NCBI RefSeq assembly: GCF_029227915.1
Contig: NC_079885.1
Location: 14,395,001-14,459,000, forward strand
Length of the DNA stretch: 64,000 bases
Origin: Hydractinia symbiolongicarpus
Taxonomy: Eukaryota; Cnidaria; Hydrozoa; Anthoathecata; Hydractiniidae
Direction of reading: 5' to 3'
The first letter of the stretch is position 1. Each line of letters starts with the position of its first letter. The notes beneath the pieces are model-generated. The model was not told where the DNA came from and searched no databases. It saw only the letters and a list, made by a program, of their open reading frames with translations. This document shows positions 1 through 8,934 of this stretch, one piece after another. The position numbers were made by a program, and so were the translations under genes.

Positions 1-139
1 AAACAAAGAAAATGGCGATGTAGTTAATTTGCTAATTAACTTTGTCATATGAAAATTAAGTCTGAAAGTACCCTAGATTGCCTTCGTTGGAACTTTTTAC
101 CGGAAATCTTAAAGCGCATTACTGTCGTAAAGAATCGAT

Positions 140-156
140 AGCTCTTAAAAAGAGCT
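140..156. repeat. Hairpin AGCTCTT-AAA-AAGAGCT
   Basis: Perfect 7-bp stem in the spacer before copy 1 (also copies 2 and 8). Most other units have AGCGCTT with one mismatch. Confidence 0.65.
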
Positions 157-161
157 TTCAA

Positions 162-201
162 ATGCACATAAACACGACCTATTTCCGATCACCCAGTCAA
201 G
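162..201 (+). other. 5S-like relic in spacer (-114 to -75), model unit 1
   Basis: The string AT-GCAC-AT-AAACAC-GACCT...TTCCGATCAC..AGTCAAG is collinear with 5S positions about 11-56 (ATACCACGATGAACACACCT...TCCGATCAC..AGTTAAG). The longest exact match is TCCGATCAC. About 30 of 47 positions match with a few gaps. A second subtype (TTTCGGATAA) is more decayed. Confidence 0.45.
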
Positions 202-275
202 AAATATGATCTTTAAAATTTGAACCATTTTCGATGTAATGTGCTAGTAAATCGTAGATGTCTGCCCGTATGTTT

Positions 276-395
276 GTCTACGACCATACCACGATGAACA
301 CACCTGTTCTCGTCCGATCACGGAAGTTAAGGATCGTCGGGCCGGGATAGTACTTGGATAGGGGAACCGCCTGGGATCTCCCGGTGTCGTAGGCT
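276..395 (+). rRNA. 5S rRNA copy 1 (class B, C57G)
   Basis: A 120-nt copy. Its ends pair as helix I (GTCTACGAC with GTCGTAGGC, one U-G pair). It has the class B box C region (GGATAGGGGAACCGCC, then GATCTCCC). C57G changes the A box from GTTAAGC to GTTAAGG and removes the G21-C57 pair closing helix II. The upstream box is TAGTAAAT. The T5 terminator follows six bases after the gene. The promoter and structural changes make reduced expression plausible, but that is inference. Confidence 0.96.
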
Positions 396-845
396 ATTGA
401 CTTTTTCACGTTACATTATTTATCATTACGACTGTGACGTATCTTTTTTACGCAATAGCCGCTGAGTAAATCAAGTAAGGGACATGATTAGAAGTTTCTT
501 TCCCCTAAAAAGGGCTACAATCGTGCTGCAATAAATGCGCCACGTCGCAAGTGAATGGATTAAGAGCGTCAGACAAAGAAAATGGCGATGTAGTTAATTT
601 GCTAATTAACTTTGTCATATGAAAATTAAGTCTGAAAGTACCCTAGATTGCCTTCGTTGGAACTTTTTACCGGAAATCTTAAAGCGCATTACTGTCGTAA
701 AGAATCGATAGCTCTTAAAAAGAGCTTTCAAATGCACATAAACACGACCTATTTCCGATCACCCAGTCAAGAAGTATGATCTTTAAAATTTGAACCATTT
801 TCGATGTAATGTGCTAGTAAATCGTTGATATCTGCCCGTATGTTT

Positions 846-965
846 GTCTACGACCATACCACGATGAACACACCTGTTCTCGTCCGATCACGGAAGTTAA
901 GGATCGTCGGGCCGGGATAGTACTTGGATAGGGGAACCGCCTGGGATCTCCCGGTGTCGTAGGCT
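846..965 (+). rRNA. 5S rRNA copy 2 (class B, C57G)
   Basis: Gene sequence identical to copy 1, including C57G and the extra A in box C. Its spacer is also nearly identical to the preceding one, so copies 1 and 2 are a recent tandem duplication. TAGTAAAT box upstream. Confidence 0.96.
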
Positions 966-1416
966 ATTGACTTTTTCACGTTACATTATTTATCATTACG
1001 ACTGTGACGTATCTTTTTTACGCAATAGCCGCTAAGTAAATCAAGTAAGGGACATGATTAGAAGTTTCTTTCCCCTAAAAAGGGCTACAATCGTGCTGCA
1101 ATAAATGCGCCACGTCGCAAGTGAATGGATTAAGAGCGTCAGACAAAGAAAATGGCGGTGTAGTTACTTTGCTAATTAACTTTGTCATATAAAAAATTAA
1201 GTCTGAAAGTAACCTAGATTGCCTTCGTTGGAACTTTTTACCGGAAATCTTAAAGCGCTTGGTTGTCGTAAATAATGGATAGCGCTTAAAAAGAGCTTTC
1301 AAATGCACATAAACACGACCTATTTCGGATAAACCAGTCAAGAAATATGATCTTTAAAGCTTAAACCATTTTCGATGTAATGTGCTAATAAATCGTAGAT
1401 ATCTGCCCGTTTGTTT

Positions 1417-1535
1417 GTCTACGACCATACCACGATGAACACACCTGTTCTCGTCCGATCACGGAAGTTAAGCATCGTCGGGCCGGGATAGTACTTGGAT
1501 GGGGGACCGCCTGGGAACTCCCGGTGTCGTAGGCT
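1417..1535 (+). rRNA. 5S rRNA copy 3 (reference sequence)
   Basis: First copy with the 119-nt reference sequence, shared by 21 copies. Structure by eye: helix I 1-9/110-118; helix II C14-G21 with 57-65 and a bulged C63; helix III around CTGU/ACGG; helix V CCGGGA (67-72) with TCCCGG (103-108). The internal promoter comprises the A box (50-64, contains GTTAAGC), intermediate element and box C (80-97, GGATGGGGGACCGCCTGG). It is preceded by a TAATAAAT box and followed by ATTGAC and T5. It differs strongly from neighbours 1 and 2 in box C. Confidence 0.98.
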
Positions 1536-1854
1536 ATTGACTTTTTCACGTCACATTATTTATCATTACGACTGTGACGTATGTTTTTTACGCAATAGCC
1601 GCTGAGTAAATCAAGTAAGAGACATGATTAGAAGTTGCTTTCTTTTAAAAAGGGCTACAATCTTGCTGCAATAAATGCGCCACGTCGCAAATGAATGGAT
1701 TAAGAGCGTCAGACAAAGAAAATGGCGATCTAGTTACTTTGCTAATTAACTTTGTCATATGAAAATTAAGTCTGAAAGTACCCCAGATTGCTTTCGTTGG
1801 AACTTTTTACCAGAAATCTTAAAGCGCATGGTTGTCGTAAATAATGGATAGCGC

Positions 1855-1871
1855 TTGAAAAGAGCTTTCAA
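1855..1871. repeat. Alternative hairpin TTGAAA-AGAGC-TTTCAA
   Basis: In units reading GCGCTTGAAAAGAGC the same place can instead form a 6-bp TTGAAA/TTTCAA stem with loop AGAGC. Confidence 0.5.
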
Positions 1872-1985
1872 ATGCACATAAACACGAACTATTTCCGATC
1901 ACCCAGTCAAGAATTATGATCTTTAAAATTTGAACCATTTTCGATGTAATGTGCTAATAAATCGTAGATATCTACCCGTATGTTT

Positions 1986-2104
1986 GTCTACGACCATACC
2001 ACGATGAACACACCTGTTCTCGTCCGATCACGGAAGTTAAGCATCGTCGGGCCGGGATAGTACTTGGATGGGGGACCGCCTGGAAACTCCCGGTGTCGTA
2101 GGCT
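1986..2104 (+). rRNA. 5S rRNA copy 4 (G99A)
   Basis: Reference except G99A in the loop E region. It has the perfect 12-bp GTAGATATCTAC palindrome between the TATA-like box and the start. Its spacer resembles those of copies 13 and 18. Confidence 0.97.
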
Positions 2105-2554
2105 ATTGACTTTTTCACGTTACATTATTTATCATTACGATTGTGACGTATCTTTTTTACGCAATAGCCGCTGAGTAAATCATGTAAGCGACTTGATTAG
2201 AAGTTTCTTTTCCTTCAAAACGGCTACGATCTGGCTGCAATTAATGCGCCACGTCGCAAATGAATGGATTACGAGCGTCAGACAAAGAAAATGGCGATGT
2301 AGTTAATTTGCTAATTAACTTTGTCATATGAAAATTAAGTCTGAAAGTACCCTAGATTGCCTTCGTTGGAACTTTTTCCCGGAAATCTTAAAGCGCATTT
2401 TTGTCGTAAAGAATCGATAGCGCTTAAAAAGAGCTTTCAAATGCACATAAACACGAGCTATTTCCGATCACCCAGTCAAGAAATATGATCTTTAAAATTT
2501 GAACCATTTTCGATGTAATGTGCTAATAAATCGTAGATATCTGCCCGGTTGTTT

Positions 2555-2673
2555 GTCTACGACCATACCACGATGAACACACCTGTTCTCGTCCGATCAC
2601 GGAAGTTAAGCATCGTCGGGCCGGGATAGTACTTGGATGGGGAACCACCTGGGAACTCCCGGTGTCGTAGGCT
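2555..2673 (+). rRNA. 5S rRNA copy 5 (class C)
   Basis: Class C: G89A and G93A, giving GGGGAACCACC in box C. G93A is a CpG-to-CpA change. The leader before the gene reads GCCCGGTTGTTT instead of the usual GCCCGTTTGTTT or GCCCGTATGTTT. Same subtype as copies 6, 14 and 19. Confidence 0.97.
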
Positions 2674-3123
2674 ATTGACTTTTTCACGTTACATTATTTA
2701 TCATTACGACTGTGACGTATCTTTTTTACGCAATGGCCGCTGTGTAAATCAAGTAAGAGACATGATTAGAAGTTTCTTTCCCTTAAAAAGGGCTACAATC
2801 TTGCTGCAATAAATTCGCCACGTCGCAAATGATTGGATTACGAGCGTCAGACAAAGTAAATGGCGATGTACTTACTTTGCTAACTAACTTTGTCATATGA
2901 AAATTAAGTCTAAAAGTACCCTAAATTGCCTTCGTTGGAACTTTTTACCGGAAATCTTAAAGCGCATTATTGTCGTAAAGAATCGATATCGCTTAAAAAG
3001 AGCTTTCAAATGCACATAAACACGAACTATTTCCGATCACCCAGTCAAGAAATATGATCTTTAAAATTTGAACCATTTTCGATGTAATGTGCTAATAAAT
3101 CGTAGATATCTGCCCGGTTGTTT

Positions 3124-3242
3124 GTCTACGACCATACCACGATGAACACACCTGTTCTCGTCCGATCACGGAAGTTAAGCATCGTCGGGCCGGGATAGTA
3201 CTTGGATGGGGAACCACCTGGGAACTCCCGGTGTCGTAGGCT
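3124..3242 (+). rRNA. 5S rRNA copy 6 (class C)
   Basis: Same gene and leader as copy 5. The spacer after copy 6 repeats the spacer after copy 5, including the ATGGCCGCTGTG variant, so this unit is an extra tandem copy absent from the related series 12-15 and 17-20. Confidence 0.97.
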
Positions 3243-3692
3243 ATTGACTTTTTCACGTTACATTATTTATCATTACGACTGTGACGTATCTTTTTTACGC
3301 AATGGCCGCTGTGTAAATCAAGTAAGAGACATGATTAGAAGTTTCTTTCCCTTAAAAAGGGCTACAATCTTGCTGCAATAAATTCGCCACGTCGCAAATG
3401 ATTGGATTACGAGCGTCAGACAAAGTAAATGGCGATGTACTTACTTTGCTAACTAACTTTGTCATATGAAAATTAAGTCTAAAAGTACCCTAAATTGCCT
3501 TCGTTGGAACTTTTTACCGGAAATCTTAAAGCGCATTATTGTCGTAAAGAATCGATATCGCTTAAAAAGAGCTTTCAAATGCACATAAACACGAACTATT
3601 TCCGATCACCCAGTCAAGAATTATGATCTTTAAAATTTGAACCATTTTCGATGTAATGTGCTAATAAATCGTAGATATCTGCCCGTATGTTT

Positions 3693-3811
3693 GTCTACGA
3701 CCATACCACGATGAACGCACCTGTTCTCGTCCGATCACGGAAGTTAAGCATCGTCGGGCCGGGATAGTACTTGGATGGGGGACCGCCTGAGAACTCCCGG
3801 TGTCGTAGGCT
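3693..3811 (+). rRNA. 5S rRNA copy 7 (A25G, G98A)
   Basis: Differs from the reference at A25G (GAACGCACC) and G98A (CTGAGAAC). G98A probably mismatches C78 at the base of helix IV. The downstream spacer has the AAGAAAAAGACATG and CCCAGCAAAACGG variants, as after copies 15, 20 and 23. Confidence 0.97.
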
Positions 3812-3910
3812 ATTGACTTTTTCACGTTACATTATTTATCATTACGACTGTGACGTATCTTTTTTACGCAATAGCCGCTGAGTAAATCAAGAAAAAGACA
3901 TGATTAGAAG

Positions 3911-3925
3911 TTGCTTTCCCAGCAA
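3911..3925. repeat. Hairpin TTGCT-TTCCC-AGCAA
   Basis: In units where CCCTTAAAAAGGG is replaced by CCCAGCAAAACGG, a different 5-bp hairpin forms at the same site. Confidence 0.5.
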
Positions 3926-4261
3926 AACGGCTACATTCGTGCTGCAATAAATGCGCCACGTCGCAAATGAATGGATTACGAGCGTCAGACAAAGAAAATG
4001 GCGATGTAGTTAATTTGCTAATTAACTTTGTCATATGAAAATTAAGTCTGAAAGTACCCTAGATTGCCTTCGTTGGAACTTTTTACCGGAAATCTTAAAG
4101 CGCATTACTGTCGGAAAGAATCGATAGCTCTTAAAAAGAGCTTTCAAATGCACATAAACACGACCTATTTCCGATCACCCAGTCAAGAAGTATGATCCTT
4201 AAAATTTGAACCATTTTCGATGTAATGTGCTAGTAAATCGTAGATATCTGCCCGTATGTTT

Positions 4262-4381
4262 GTCTACGACGATACCACGATGAACACACCTGTTGTCGTC
4301 CGATCACGGAAGTTAAGGATCGTCGGGCCGGGATAGTACTTGGATAGGGGAACCGCCTGGGATCTCCCGGTGTCGTAGGCT
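4262..4381 (+). rRNA. 5S rRNA copy 8 (class B, C10G, C34G, C57G)
   Basis: Class B like copies 1 and 2 with the same C57G A-box change, plus two private changes, C10G and C34G. It carries more changes than most copies and may be a non-functional class member. TAGTAAAT box upstream. Confidence 0.95.
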
Positions 4382-4832
4382 ATTGACTTTTTCACGTTAC
4401 ATTATTTATCATTACGACTGTGACGTATCTTTTTTACGCAATAGCTGCTAAGTAAATCAAGTAAGGGACATGATTAGAAGTTTCTTTCCCCTAAAAAGGG
4501 CTACAATCGTGCTGCAATAAATGCGCCACGTCGCAAGTGAATGGATTAAGAGCGTCAGACAAAGAAAATGGCGGTGTAGTTACTTTGCTAATTAACTTTG
4601 TCATATAAAAAATTAAGTCTGAAAGTAACCTAGATTGCCTTCGTTGGAACTTTTTACCGGAAATCTTAAAGCGCATGTTTGTCGTAAAGAATCGATAGCC
4701 GTTAAAAAGAGCTTTCAAATGCACATAAAAACGAACTATTTCCGATCACCCAGTCAAGAATTATGATCTTTAAAATTTGAACCATTTTCGATGTAATGTG
4801 CTAATAAATCGTAGATATCTGCCCGTATGTTT

Positions 4833-4951
4833 GTCTACGACCATACCACGATGAACACACCTGTTCTCGTCCGATCACGGAAGTTAAGCATCGTCGGGCC
4901 GGGATAGTACTTGGATGGGGGACCGCCTGGGAACTCCCGGTGTCGTAGGCT
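4833..4951 (+). rRNA. 5S rRNA copy 9 (reference)
   Basis: Identical to the reference. The following spacer carries AAGAAAGAGACATG and the CCCAGCAAAACGG hairpin subtype. Confidence 0.98.
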
Positions 4952-5401
4952 ATTGACTTTTTCACGTTACATTATTTATCATTACGACTGTGACGTATCT
5001 TTTTTACGCAATAGCCGCTGAGTAAATCAAGAAAGAGACATGATTAGAAGTTGCTTTCCCAGCAAAACGGCTACAATCGTGCTGCAATAAATGCGCCACG
5101 TCGCAAATGAATGGATTACGAGCGTCAGACAAAGAAAATGGCGATGTACTTAGTTTGCTAACTAACTTTGTCATATGAAAATTAAGTCTGAAAGTAGCCT
5201 AGATTGCATTCGTTGGAACTTTTTACCGGAAATCTTAAAGCGCTTGGTTGTCGTGAATAATGGATAGCGCTTAAAAAGAGCTTTCAAATGCACATAAACA
5301 CGACCTATTTCGGATAAACCAGTCAAGAAATATGATCTTTAAAGCTTAAACCATTTTCGATGTAATGTGCTAATAAATCGTAGATATCTGCCCGTTTGTT
5401 T

Positions 5402-5520
5402 GTCTACGACCATACCACGATGAACACACCTGTTCTCGTCCGATCACGGAAGTTAAGCATCGTCGGGCCGGGATAGTACTTGGATGGGGGACCGCCTGGA
5501 AACCCCTGGTGTCGTAGGCT
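5402..5520 (+). rRNA. 5S rRNA copy 10 (G99A, T103C, C106T)
   Basis: Class D with the added T103C, reading GGAAACCCCTGG. C106T keeps helix V as a G69-U106 pair, but T103C makes A72-C103 unpaired. Confidence 0.96.
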
Positions 5521-5970
5521 ATTGACTTTTTCACGTCACATTATTTATCATTACGACTGTGACGTATCTTTTTTACGCAATAGCCGCTGAGTAAATCAAG
5601 TAAGAGACATGATTAGAAGTTGCTTTCCCTTAAAAAGGGCTACAATCTTGCTGCAATAAATGCGCCACGTCGCAAATGAATGGATTAAGAGCGTCAGACA
5701 AAGAAAATGGCGATGTAGTTACTTTGCTAATTAACTTTGTCATATGAAAATTAAGTCTGAAAGTACCCCAGATTGCCTTCGTTGGAACTTTTTACCGGAA
5801 ATCTTAAAGCGCATGGTTGTCGTAAATAATGGATAGCGCTTGAAAAGAGCTTTCAAATGCACATAAACACGAACTATTTCCGATCACCCAGTCAAGAATT
5901 ATGATCTTTAAAATTTGAACCATTTTCGATGTAATGTGCTAATAAATCGTAGATATCTACCCGTATGTTT

Positions 5971-6089
5971 GTCTACGACCATACCACGATGAACACACCT
6001 GTTTTCGTCCGATCACGGAAGTTAAGCATCGTCGGGCCGGGATAGTACTTGGATGGGGGACCGCCTGGGAACTCCCGGTGTCGTAGGCT
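5971..6089 (+). rRNA. 5S rRNA copy 11 (C34T)
   Basis: Only C34T (GTTTTCGTCC) in the helix III loop. The same change is in copy 16, 2845 bases later, as part of the five-unit duplication. It has the 12-bp leader palindrome. Confidence 0.97.
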
Positions 6090-6539
6090 ATTGACTTTTT
6101 CACGTTACATTATTTATCACTACGATTGTGACGTATCTTTTTTACGCAATAGCCGCTGAGTAAATCATGTAAGCGACTTGATTAGAAGTTTCTTTCCCTT
6201 CAAAACGGCTACGATCTGGCTGCAATAAATGCGCCACGTCGCAAATGAATGGATTAAGAGCGTCAGACAAAGAAAATGGCGATGTAGTTACTTTGCTAAT
6301 TAACTTTGTCATGTGAAAATTAAGACTGAAAGTACCCTAGATTGCCTTCGTTGGAACTTTTTACCGGAAATCTTAAAGCGCATGGTTGTCGTAAATAATG
6401 GATAGCGCTTAAAAAGAGCTTTCAAATGCACATAAACACGACCTATTTCGGATAATCCAGTCAAGAAATATGACCTTTAAAATTTAAACCATTTTCGATG
6501 TAATGTGCTAATAAATCGTAGATATCTGCCCGTTTGTTT

Positions 6540-6658
6540 GTCTACGACCATACCACGATGAACACACCTGTTCTCATCCGATCACGGAAGTTAAGCATCG
6601 TCGGGCCGGGATAGTACTTGGATGGGGGACCGCCTGGGAACTCCCGGTGTCGTAAGCT
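6540..6658 (+). rRNA. 5S rRNA copy 12 (G37A, G116A)
   Basis: G37A (CTCATCC) is a CpG transition shared with many copies. G116A (CGTAAGCT) is private and breaks the C3-G116 pair in helix I. Copy 17 is its duplicate but lacks G116A, so that change is newer than the duplication. Confidence 0.97.
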
Positions 6659-6670
6659 ATTGACTTTTTC

Positions 6671-6703
6671 ACGTCACATTATTTATCATTACGACTGTGA
6701 CGT
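6671..6703. repeat. Perfect ACGTCACA/TGTGACGT inverted repeat after copy 12
   Basis: Eight-bp arms at 6671-6678 and 6696-6703 with a 17-base AT-rich loop. The same arms occur after copies with the CACGTCAC spacer (3, 10, 12, 17, 22, 25, 28, 37, 40 and others). Confidence 0.75.
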
Positions 6704-7108
6704 ATGTTTTTTACGCAATAGCCGCTGAGTAAATCAAGTAAGAGACATGATTAGAAGTTGCTTTCTTTTAAAAAGGGCTACAATCTTGCTGCAATAAATG
6801 CGCCACGTCGCAAATGAATGGATTAAGAGCGTCAGACAAAGAAAATGGCGATGTAGTTACTTTGCTAATTAACTTTGTCATATGAAAATTAAGTCTGAAA
6901 GTACCCCAGATTGCTTTCGTTGGAACTTTTTACCAGAAATCTTAAAACGCATGGTTGTCGTAAATAATGGATAGCGCTTGAAAAGAGCTTTCAAATGCAC
7001 ATAAACACGAACTATTTCCGATCACCCAGTCAAGAATTATGATCTTTAAAATTTGAACCATTTTCGATGTAATGTGCTAATAAATCGCAGATATCTACCC
7101 GTATGTTT

Positions 7109-7227
7109 GTCTACGACCATACCACGATGAACACACCTGTTCTCGTCCGATCACGGAAGTTAAGCATCGTCGGGCCGGGATAGTACTTGGATGGGGGACC
7201 GCCTGGGAACTCCCGGTGTCGTAGGCT
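7109..7227 (+). rRNA. 5S rRNA copy 13 (reference)
   Basis: Reference sequence; used here as the model for internal promoter and terminator positions. Its leader has GCAGATATCTAC, one base off the 12-bp palindrome. Confidence 0.98.
7158..7205 (+). promoter_or_regulatory. Internal control region (A box, IE, C box), model copy 13
   Basis: In copy 13 the A box spans about 7158-7172 (contains GTTAAGCATCGTCGG), the intermediate element about 7175-7180, and box C about 7188-7205 (GGATGGGGGACCGCCTGG). These are the TFIIIA contact regions of metazoan type 1 Pol III promoters. Positions are by analogy with the well-studied vertebrate gene. Variants by copy are given in the gene entries. Confidence 0.85.
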
Positions 7228-7233
7228 ATTGAC

Positions 7234-7238
7234 TTTTT
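7234..7238 (+). terminator. Proximal Pol III terminator T5, model copy 13
   Basis: Five T begin seven bases past the gene (GGCT-ATTGAC-TTTTT). This is the standard Pol III stop signal and implies a short 3' trailer to be trimmed. Present after every full copy except 32; T4 after 95; T6 after 80, 84 and 93. Confidence 0.92.
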
Positions 7239-7239
7239 C

Positions 7240-7281
7240 ACGTTACATTATTTATCATTACGATTGTGACGTATCTTTTTT
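7240..7281 (+). terminator. Backup hairpin plus distal T6, model copy 13
   Basis: ACGTTACA (7240-7247) and TGTGACGT (7265-7272) form an 8-bp stem with one U-G pair, followed by T6 at 7276-7281. In the ACGTCACA subtype the stem is perfect. The distal run is T6 or T7 in most units and T5 after copies 55, 58 and 60. Likely catches read-through. Confidence 0.6.
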
Positions 7282-7423
7282 ACGCAATAGCCGCTGAGTA
7301 AATCATGTAAGCGACTTGATTAGAAGTTTCTTTTCCTTCAAAACGGCTACGATCTGGCTGCAATTAATGCGCCACGTCGCAAATGAATGGATTACGAGCG
7401 TCAGACAAAGAAAATGGCGATGT

Positions 7424-7443
7424 AGTTAATTTGCTAATTAACT
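7424..7443. repeat. TGCT-loop hairpin AGTTAATT/AATTAACT, model unit
   Basis: Perfect 8-bp stem with a TGCT loop in the spacer before copy 14. Other units have TTAGTT/AACTAA around the same loop, i.e. a paired A-T to G-C exchange, or single mismatches (AGTTACTT, CTTACTTT, loop TCCT). Confidence 0.7.
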
Positions 7444-7646
7444 TTGTCATATGAAAATTAAGTCTGAAAGTACCCTAGATTGCCTTCGTTGGAACTTTTT
7501 ACCGGAAATCTTAAAGCGCATTTTTGTCGTAAAGAATCGATAGCGCTTAAAAAGAGCTTTCAAATGCACATAAACACGAGCTATTTCCGATCACCCAGTC
7601 AAGAAATATGATCTTTAAAATTTGAACCATTTTCGATGTAATGTGC

Positions 7647-7654
7647 TAATAAAT
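7647..7654 (+). promoter_or_regulatory. TATA-like box at -31 to -24, model copy 14
   Basis: TAATAAAT ends 23 bases before the gene start. It is kept at this distance in nearly every unit, as TAATAAAT, TAGTAAAT or TAATAATT. Upstream AT-rich boxes near -30 are known to matter for 5S transcription in several invertebrates and fungi. A role here is inferred from position and conservation. Confidence 0.75.
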
Positions 7655-7677
7655 CGTAGATATCTGCCCGGTTGTTT

Positions 7678-7796
7678 GTCTACGACCATACCACGATGAA
7701 CACACCTGTTCTCGTCCGATCACGGAAGTTAAGCATCGTCGGGCCGGGATAGTACTTGGATGGGGAACCACCTGGGAACTCCCGGTGTCGTAGGCT
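7678..7796 (+). rRNA. 5S rRNA copy 14 (class C)
   Basis: Class C (G89A, G93A) with the GCCCGGTTGTTT leader. Same subtype as copies 5, 6 and 19. The upstream spacer has the perfect 8-bp TGCT-loop hairpin. Confidence 0.97.
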
Positions 7797-8246
7797 ATTG
7801 ACTTTTTCACGTTACATTATTTATCATTACGACTGTGACGTATCTTTTTTACGCAATGGCCGCTGTGTAAATCAAGTAAGAGACATGATTAGAAGTTTCT
7901 TTCCCTTAAAAAGGGCTACAATCTTGCTGCAATAAATTCGCCACGTCGCAAATGATTGGATTACGAGCGTCAGACAAAGTAAATGGCGATGTACTTACTT
8001 TGCTAACTAACTTTGTCATATGAAAATTAAGTCTAAAAGTACCCTAAATTGCCTTCGTTGGAACTTTTTACCGGAAATCTTAAAGCGCATTATTGTCGTA
8101 AAGAATCGATATCGCTTAAAAAGAGCTTTCAAATGCACATAAACACGAACTATTTCCGATCACCCAGTCAAGAATTATGATCTTTAAAATTTGAACCATT
8201 TTCGATGTAATGTGCTAATAAATCGTAGATATCTGCCCGTATGTTT

Positions 8247-8365
8247 GTCTACGACCATACCACGATGAACGCACCTGTTCTCGTCCGATCACGGAAGTTA
8301 AGCATCGTCGGGCCGGGATAGTACTTGGATGGGGGACCGCCTGGGAACTCCCGGTGTCGTAGGGT
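8247..8365 (+). rRNA. 5S rRNA copy 15 (A25G, C118G)
   Basis: A25G is shared with copies 7, 20 and 23. C118G (GTAGGGT) is private and removes the terminal G1-C118 pair of helix I. Its duplicate, copy 20, has the normal end. Confidence 0.97.
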
Positions 8366-8793
8366 ATTGACTTTTTCACGTTACATTATTTATCATTACG
8401 ACTGTGACGTATCTTTTTTACGCAATAGCCGCTGAGTAAATCAAGAAAAAGACATGATTAGAAGTTGCTTTCCCAGCAAAACGGCTACATTCGTGCTGCA
8501 ATAAATGCGCCACGTCGCAAATGAATGGATTAAGAGCGTCAGACAAAGAAAATGGCGATGTAGTTACTTTGCTAATTAACTTTGTCATATGAAAATTAAG
8601 TCTGAAAGTACCCCAGATTGCCTTCGTTGGAACTTTTTACCGGAAATCTTAAAGCGCATGGTTGTCGTAAATAATGGATAGCGCTTGAAAAGAGCTTTCA
8701 AATGCACATAAACACGAACTATTTCCGATCACCCAGTCAAGAATTATGATCTTTAAAATTTGAACCATTTTCGATGTAATGTGCTAATAAATC

Positions 8794-8805
8794 GTAGATA
8801 TCTAC
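8794..8805. promoter_or_regulatory. 12-bp palindrome GTAGATATCTAC at -22 to -11
   Basis: Perfect palindrome between the TATA-like box and the start of copy 16. About 28 units have CTAC and the full or nearly full 12 bp; the remainder have CTGC and keep the inner AGATATCT (8 bp). Function unknown. Confidence 0.6.
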
Positions 8806-8815
8806 CCGTATGTTT

Positions 8816-8934
8816 GTCTACGACCATACCACGATGAACACACCTGTTTTCGTCCGATCACGGAAGTTAAGCATCGTCGGGCCGGGATAGTACTTGGATG
8901 GGGGACCGCCTGGGAACTCCCGGTGTCGTAGGCT
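8816..8934 (+). rRNA. 5S rRNA copy 16 (C34T)
   Basis: Duplicate of copy 11. The leader holds the perfect GTAGATATCTAC palindrome at 8794-8805. Confidence 0.97.

Larger units (their letters stand above)
1..275. other. Spacer of a unit beginning left of the window
   Basis: This is the last 275 bases of a spacer. It contains the TGCT-loop hairpin near 20-41, the conserved TTGGAACTTTTTACCGG region, the perfect AGCTCTT/AAGAGCT hairpin at 140-156, the 5S-like relic at 162-201 and the TAGTAAAT box of copy 1. The matching 5S gene on the left lies outside the window. Confidence 0.95.
5660..8530 (+). repeat. Five-unit block copies 11-15, repeated as 16-20
   Basis: Each gene in 11-15 recurs exactly 2845 bases later with the same variants (C34T, G37A, reference, class C, A25G). 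The edges lie near CGCAAATGAATGGATTA, where flanks diverge (TTAAGAGC against TTACGAGC). Confidence 0.88.

Noticed and set aside
204-236. Possible tRNA B box on the minus strand (GGTTCAAATT, complement of AATTTGAACC)
   Set aside because: No matching A box at a usable distance and no cloverleaf could be drawn.
1-275. Spliced-leader RNA or U6 snRNA gene linked to 5S
   Set aside because: I looked for a leader exon with GT donor plus good Sm site, and for the conserved U6 core, on both strands; none is convincing. Kept only as a low-score hypothesis.
1075-1341. Open reading frame of 88 codons on the minus strand in spacer
   Set aside because: It is one of several similar open frames on the minus strand that arise from the same repeated spacer and 5S complement (others at 4491, 37476, 56827 and 57383). 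Most other units have stops in this frame, there is no start context, and the sequence is low-complexity repeat-derived.
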